Positions 15,939 to 19,138 of a DNA stretch of 19,138 nt are shown here, one piece after another. Source of the DNA: Nitrosopumilales archaeon CG_4_9_14_0_2_um_filter_34_16 (GTDB lineage: Archaea > Thermoproteota > Nitrososphaeria > Nitrososphaerales > Nitrosopumilaceae); contig PFRJ01000121.1 of NCBI GenBank assembly GCA_002788515.1, forward strand, positions 1 through 19,138, given 5' to 3'. Below the pieces are notes generated by a model. The model saw only the letters and a program-made list of their open reading frames with translations. It did no database searches and had not been told where the DNA came from. The stretch's first letter is position 1; each line of letters begins with the position of its first letter. The position numbers and the translations under genes were made by a program.

Positions 15939-15946
15939 TTTAAATA
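15939..15946 (+). promoter_or_regulatory. TATA-like box for the proteolipid gene
   Basis: The box tttaaata lies 26-33 bases before the atpK ATG. It suggests that the proteolipid, needed in many copies per complex, has its own promoter in addition to any read-through from atpD. A possible ribosome binding site, aaggag, is present at about 15955-15960. Confidence 0.5.
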
Positions 15947-15971
15947 TGGACATCAAGGAGTCTCATCGTAA

Positions 15972-16277
15972 ATGAAAACTATCGTCATGTTACTTTTGAC
16001 AGCATCAGCAATTTCAATTCTAGGTTCTACTGGAATTGCATTTGCTCAAGAAGATGGTGCATCTAGTGGCGACTCTATGAAACTCTTAGGTGCTGGTTTA
16101 GCATTTGGTATTGCAGCCGGCGGAGCAGGCATAGGTCTTGGTCAAGTAGGTGCAGCAGGTCTTGCAGTCATTAGTGAGAATCCGGCTTTACAATCTAAGG
16201 TATTCATCTTTGTAGGTATGGTAGAATCAATCGCAATCTACGGTATAGTTATGATGTTTATCATATTAGGACAATAG
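15972..16277 (+). CDS. atpK: A-type ATP synthase proteolipid subunit K (c)
   Basis: Forms the membrane rotor ring that carries the coupling ion. It has 101 residues. Residues 1-26 look like a cleavable signal peptide (hydrophobic core, then AFAQ before the acidic EDGASSGDS). The mature part has one helical hairpin: helix 1 at about 36-66 with GIGLGQVGAAGLAV (Gln58), helix 2 at about 77-100 with VGMVESIAIYG containing the ion-binding Glu85. Gln58, Glu85, Ser86 and Tyr90 match, by motif alignment, the residue types used by Na+-binding rings. A single hairpin per polypeptide resembles bacterial c and methanogen K subunits rather than duplicated eukaryotic forms. It has its own TATA-like box. Confidence 0.93.
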   Translation: MKTIVMLLLTASAISILGSTGIAFAQEDGASSGDSMKLLGAGLAFGIAAGGAGIGLGQVGAAGLAVISENPALQSKVFIFVGMVESIAIYGIVMMFIILGQ

Positions 16278-16290
16278 TCCAAACTACAGA

Positions 16291-16317
16291 TTTTTCAAAT
16301 TTTTAGATTTTTTCTTT
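16291..16317 (+). terminator. T-runs between convergent atpK and pyrI
   Basis: Three T-runs (16291-16295, 16300-16304, 16308-16313) lie in the 38-base gap and would end the atpK transcript. No clear stem is present, as is usual for archaeal oligo-T terminators. Confidence 0.5.
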
Positions 16318-16777
16318 AATTGTATTTTAGCTTGTTTACATCTAAAACCCTTGCACAATACCTACACTTGAGTACTCTTCCTTCTTTGTCAATAACGTCC
16401 ATTATTGACTCAATGTACTCTGAACTATTTGTGATACAATCTGGGTTTGAGCATCTAAAGATTCTATCTATCTCATTAGGTAGTGACACTCTTCGTTTCT
16501 CTACAAGTTTGTACTCTTTTATCATGTTGATTGTAGCCTTTGGAGCAATAACTGCTAACTTGTTTGTATCATCATCCTTTAGAAATTTGTTTTCTACTTT
16601 GATGATATCTTTTTTCTTAAATTTTCCGCTTGGAACATTCAAAGCTATGGTAATTAAACTTCCATCCTTACCATCAATCCTCAATGCATTAAGTACCTGA
16701 AGACCTTTTCCTTCGTCTATATGGTCAATTACAGTACCTTCCTTAATTCGTCGAACCATAAGGTCGGACTGTTCCAT
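16316..16777 (-). CDS. pyrI: Aspartate carbamoyltransferase regulatory chain
   Basis: Regulatory subunit that binds nucleotide effectors and links catalytic PyrB trimers through a structural zinc. From the ATG at 16777 the protein has 153 residues, the same as Escherichia coli PyrI, and its zinc cysteines fall at 109, 114, 138 and 141 as in that protein. The N-terminal KEGTVIDHI allosteric motif, LNVPSG, IIKVEN and KATINMI are all family-typical. A GTG seven codons upstream (16798) would leave only 20 bases to pyrB and is rejected. With the ATG, a TATA-like box sits about 24-32 bases upstream, fitting a leaderless mRNA. It is divergent from pyrB rather than in one operon with it. Confidence 0.95.
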   Translation of the reverse strand: MEQSDLMVRRIKEGTVIDHIDEGKGLQVLNALRIDGKDGSLITIALNVPSGKFKKKDIIKVENKFLKDDDTNKLAVIAPKATINMIKEYKLVEKRRVSLPNEIDRIFRCSNPDCITNSSEYIESIMDVIDKEGRVLKCRYCARVLDVNKLKYN

Positions 16778-16785
16778 CAGAATAC

Positions 16786-16809
16786 TTTGTATAGTCACCT
16801 GTATATATT
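16786..16809. promoter_or_regulatory. Compact divergent pyrI/pyrB promoter
   Basis: Between the pyrI ATG (16777) and pyrB ATG (16819) are 41 bases. The minus-strand TATA box is probably within gtatatatt (16801-16809). The plus-strand box is probably tttgtata (16786-16793), centred about 29 bases before pyrB. The two boxes are only 7 bases apart, so the transcription complexes would compete or be regulated together. Assignments are by spacing. Confidence 0.5.
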
Positions 16810-16818
16810 ATTGAAAGA

Positions 16819-17748
16819 ATGAATGAGTTCTACCAAAAAGATATCATATCAATTAAGGACTTTGATAAAGAAAAACTCGAAAAAATCTTTACACTGACTG
16901 AAAAAATTATGCAACTAAATCCCTCTGAGAGAAGAGAGATCTGTAAAGGAAAAACATTAGGATATCTGTTTTATGAACCCAGTACGCGAACTCGTCTAAG
17001 CTTTGATTCAGCCATGGCATCAATTGGTGGCAACTCATTGGGAATTTCTAATGTTGCATCTTCATCGACTCAAAAGGGTGAAAGCCTTGCTGATACTGTA
17101 CGAATGATATCGATTTATTCTGACGTGCTTGTTTTACGTCATACTTTGGACGGTTCCAGTAGATTTGCAGCTGAAGTTTCAGATAAACCCCTAATCAATG
17201 CAGGAAGTGGTACAGAAGAACATCCTACTCAGGCTATTCAAGATTTGTTTACAATGAAAAAAGAAAAGAAAAAGATTGATGGTCTAAAAATTGGAATTGT
17301 TGGTGACCTAAAGTATGGGCGAACAGTTTACTCTCTATTACATGGACTTGGAAATTATGATGTTGATGTCCGTTTAATTTCTCCAGAATCATTACGAATA
17401 AGATCTGATTCAACCTATGAAATCAAACAGAAATTGGATCTTACTGAAACCACCAACATTGAAGAACATCTTGATGAACTTGATGTTCTTTATGTTACAC
17501 GAATTCAAAAAGAGAGATTCCCTGATGAAGAAGAATATCTCAAAGTTAAGGGAAGCTATGTTGTAGGATTAGATATGCTAAAACGAATGAAAGATGATGC
17601 AATAATTTTACACCCTCTTCCAAGAATTGATGAAATTTCTGCAGAGGTTGATAATACAAAAAATGCCAAATACTTCAAACAAGTTGAATATGGAATGCAT
17701 ACAAGAGCTGCTCTTTTGGGTGTGACTCTTAATGAAAATGGGTTTTAA
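16819..17748 (+). CDS. pyrB: Aspartate carbamoyltransferase catalytic chain
   Basis: Condenses carbamoyl phosphate and aspartate to N-carbamoyl-aspartate, the first committed step of pyrimidine synthesis. It has 309 residues. Visible are the carbamoyl-phosphate motif PSTRTRLSF (54-62), the flexible-loop SSSTQKGESL with Ser82/Lys86, the HPTQAIQD motif (135-142) and HPLPR (about 265-269). All are at positions near those of the bacterial enzyme. The ATG has no Shine-Dalgarno at a good distance, in line with leaderless expression from the shared pyrI/pyrB promoter. Partner PyrI is encoded divergently. The product feeds the UMP that PyrH, encoded at the left end of this window, phosphorylates. Confidence 0.96.
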   Translation: MNEFYQKDIISIKDFDKEKLEKIFTLTEKIMQLNPSERREICKGKTLGYLFYEPSTRTRLSFDSAMASIGGNSLGISNVASSSTQKGESLADTVRMISIYSDVLVLRHTLDGSSRFAAEVSDKPLINAGSGTEEHPTQAIQDLFTMKKEKKKIDGLKIGIVGDLKYGRTVYSLLHGLGNYDVDVRLISPESLRIRSDSTYEIKQKLDLTETTNIEEHLDELDVLYVTRIQKERFPDEEEYLKVKGSYVVGLDMLKRMKDDAIILHPLPRIDEISAEVDNTKNAKYFKQVEYGMHTRAALLGVTLNENGF

Positions 17749-17768
17749 TTTTCTAGACTCTCCGATTT

Positions 17769-17777
17769 CCATATATC
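17769..17777 (+). promoter_or_regulatory. TATA-like box for the LON-domain gene
   Basis: The box ccatatatc is centred about 29 bases before the TTG start at 17802, supporting both a separate promoter and the choice of that non-ATG start. Confidence 0.42.
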
Positions 17778-17801
17778 TAGTGATATCTCAATAATACTAG
17801 T

Positions 17802-18512
17802 TTGACAGAAACAAAAATTATTCCTATCTTTCCTTTAGACTTGGTTTTGTTTCCACGACAAGAACTCCCACTTCGAATCTTTGAGCCTCGCTACAAGCAA
17901 TTAGTTGATGATTGTATGCTTGGAGATGGTCAGTTTGGAGTATGTTTGATAGATGAAAATAATTCAATTAACGGTTGGAACTCCCCTAAAATAGTGGGAA
18001 CTATTGCTAAAATATCTAAATGTGAAGATATTGGGTTAGATGGATTACAACTACACATTGAAACTATAGGAAGAAATTCATTTAGGATCAAAAGAATAAT
18101 CCCACCATCAATTTCTCAGCCTCCAAACTATGATCCTCTTTCAGCAGAGGGACATCAAGAAATTTCTGATATTCATGAAAAAGTTGGAACTGAAGAAAAA
18201 ATGTACATACAAGCTGAAGTAGAATTTATCCCTGAAATTGATGAGAGTATTTCACTCGAGAAATGGGAAAAGTTAGTTGAACTATGGAAAAAGAAAATCA
18301 TTAGACAGGCTCTTCCTCAAGTTGTTGAACCTCATTCTTTAGATCATGTTTTGGAACAATACTATCTTAACACTGACACTCCTACAGTCGATTATGTATA
18401 TTCACTATCTGCAATTGGTGCAAAGGATCCCTATGAACTACAACCAATTTTAGAGGCAACAACAATGGATGAACTAATTAACCAAGTCGAAAAATTATTG
18501 ACAGCGGAATAA
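17802..18512 (+). CDS. Stand-alone LON substrate-binding domain protein
   Basis: A 236-residue protein consisting mainly of a LON N-terminal (substrate-binding) domain. The opening PIFPLDLVLFPRQELPLRIF and EPRYKQLVDD (about 8-37), then DGQFGVCLID (42-51), VGTIAKISKCE and GRNSFRIKRI (about 90-99), are hallmark patterns. The ATPase and Ser-Lys protease domains of true Lon are absent. The C-terminal helical part (about 150-236) is acidic. The start is TTG (17802-17804), supported by the conserved N-terminus and a TATA-like box. Stand-alone LON-domain proteins are common and mostly uncharacterised; a role in protein quality control is only inferred. Its stop overlaps the next start by one base. 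Confidence 0.85.
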   Translation: MTETKIIPIFPLDLVLFPRQELPLRIFEPRYKQLVDDCMLGDGQFGVCLIDENNSINGWNSPKIVGTIAKISKCEDIGLDGLQLHIETIGRNSFRIKRIIPPSISQPPNYDPLSAEGHQEISDIHEKVGTEEKMYIQAEVEFIPEIDESISLEKWEKLVELWKKKIIRQALPQVVEPHSLDHVLEQYYLNTDTPTVDYVYSLSAIGAKDPYELQPILEATTMDELINQVEKLLTAE

Positions 18513-19138
18513 TGAAAATTATGATATCATTGAAAGTTTTTGGAATATTTGCTTTAGTTGTTTGTTTGTTATTTCCAGCAAGTAGTGTTTATGGACATGG
18601 ATTTGGTATTGATACAATTCGTTCAATTGACATCCAAGGAAAAAAACTTTCTATTTCAGTAGAAATGCCAATGTATTTTGAAAATGATCAAGAACAAATC
18701 ACAATAACTGCAATTGAAGATGCAACAAAAGAAAATGCAAAAAATGTAACCTTTCTAATTGGTTTATTTCATAATGATGAAATGATTTTCAGGAATTATT
18801 TCTTTACAGATAATGGTGTTTTACCAATCATTGTATCTCCAAGTAATGATGAGAAAATCACAATTCATGGCCAACAAGACTCTTTACTTGGAGCATGGCA
18901 TGGAACTGAAGATAATCCGCTAGAAATTACTGGTCCTTTGTTTAATTCTGGTGGCCTATACAATTTTGAGATCGAAGTACGAACTATTGATGAGCCTACA
19001 AACATCATAGAGAATTCTGGAATTCATAATGCTGATTTGAGCTTAATTGAAACTGTAACTTTCATTCAAAAAGATTCTAAAAATAATGATGTACAATTTC
19101 GTTCAAAGTCATATTTTGATTTAGTTTCTAATTTCCTG
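18512..19138 (+). CDS. Secreted protein with predicted N-terminal histidine (3'-truncated by window end)
   Basis: An open frame of 209 codons that runs off the window without a stop. The first 28 residues are a signal peptide: MKIMISLK, a hydrophobic core and the ending PASSVYG. Val and Gly at -3 and -1 permit cleavage before His29, giving a mature N-terminus HGFGIDTIRSIDIQGKKLSI. The mature part is beta-rich, acidic and free of cysteine, with further histidines at 87, 119, 130 (AWHGTEDN) and 172. The start overlaps the LON-domain stop by one base (taATG), so the two are probably cotranscribed. I recognise no named domain. An N-terminal HG is also found in archaeal AmoB and other copper proteins, so a metal-binding exported protein is a possibility, not a conclusion. 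Confidence 0.72.
   Translation, partial: MKIMISLKVFGIFALVVCLLFPASSVYGHGFGIDTIRSIDIQGKKLSISVEMPMYFENDQEQITITAIEDATKENAKNVTFLIGLFHNDEMIFRNYFFTDNGVLPIIVSPSNDEKITIHGQQDSLLGAWHGTEDNPLEITGPLFNSGGLYNFEIEVRTIDEPTNIIENSGIHNADLSLIETVTFIQKDSKNNDVQFRSKSYFDLVSNFL

Noticed and set aside
16778..16798. Longer PyrI starting at a GTG (16798).
   Set aside because: The ATG at 16777 gives the standard 153-residue length with cysteines at the E. coli positions and leaves space for a TATA box; the GTG form adds a non-conserved leader.
17802..18512. Full Lon protease.
   Set aside because: Only the LON substrate-binding domain is present; there is no Walker motif or Ser-Lys protease domain in 236 residues.

Overview
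The window looks like the chromosome of an ammonia-oxidising archaeon of the Nitrosopumilus type (Thaumarchaeota/Nitrososphaeria). The support is low GC content, dense short-spaced genes, many AT-rich TATA-like boxes about 26-30 bases upstream of start codons (leaderless transcription), an archaeal-type UMP kinase, an A-type ATP synthase and a large Amt ammonium transporter with a signal peptide. This placement comes from gene content and family recognition, not from a database search. No rRNA, tRNA, CRISPR array, insertion sequence or prophage was seen. No gene-free stretch exceeds 300 bases; the longest is about 170 bases (9032-9199).

Layout. Positions 78-2571 hold a tightly overlapped plus-strand nucleotide operon: thymidylate kinase, a SAMHD1-like HD phosphohydrolase and UMP kinase. 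Next come a small unknown minus-strand gene (2572-2928), a membrane-anchored LEA/WHy-like protein (2999-3553) and a 36-residue single-pass membrane protein with its own strong promoter (3651-3761). A minus-strand block follows (read from 6494 down to 3801): a putative winged-helix protein, ATP synthase subunit C, a two-helix membrane protein and a Cas4-like Fe-S protein whose nuclease motif looks degenerate. Divergent from this block is amt (6622-8184), followed by a two-domain rhodanese-type sulfurtransferase (8255-9031).

The core of the window is a rearranged A-type ATP synthase. Subunit a/I is on the minus strand (9200-11299). Diverging from it are E, A, B, D and a 43-residue coiled-coil-like ORF (11369-15919). 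The proteolipid K then has its own promoter (15972-16277). Subunit C lies about 3.4 kb away, beyond amt, and no recognisable subunit F or full-size subunit H is present. The proteolipid carries a signal peptide and residues resembling the Na+-binding set of Na+-coupled rotor rings.

The right end holds aspartate carbamoyltransferase as two divergent genes, pyrI (minus) and pyrB (plus), separated by about 41 bases that must hold both promoters. A stand-alone LON substrate-binding-domain protein follows. The window ends inside a secreted protein whose predicted signal-peptide cleavage would leave an N-terminal histidine. The themes are pyrimidine nucleotide supply, ammonium uptake and energy conservation.

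I found no large undescribed system. The most interesting signals are the very small ORFs, the split ATP synthase with its putative accessory genes, and the candidate N-terminal-His exported protein.
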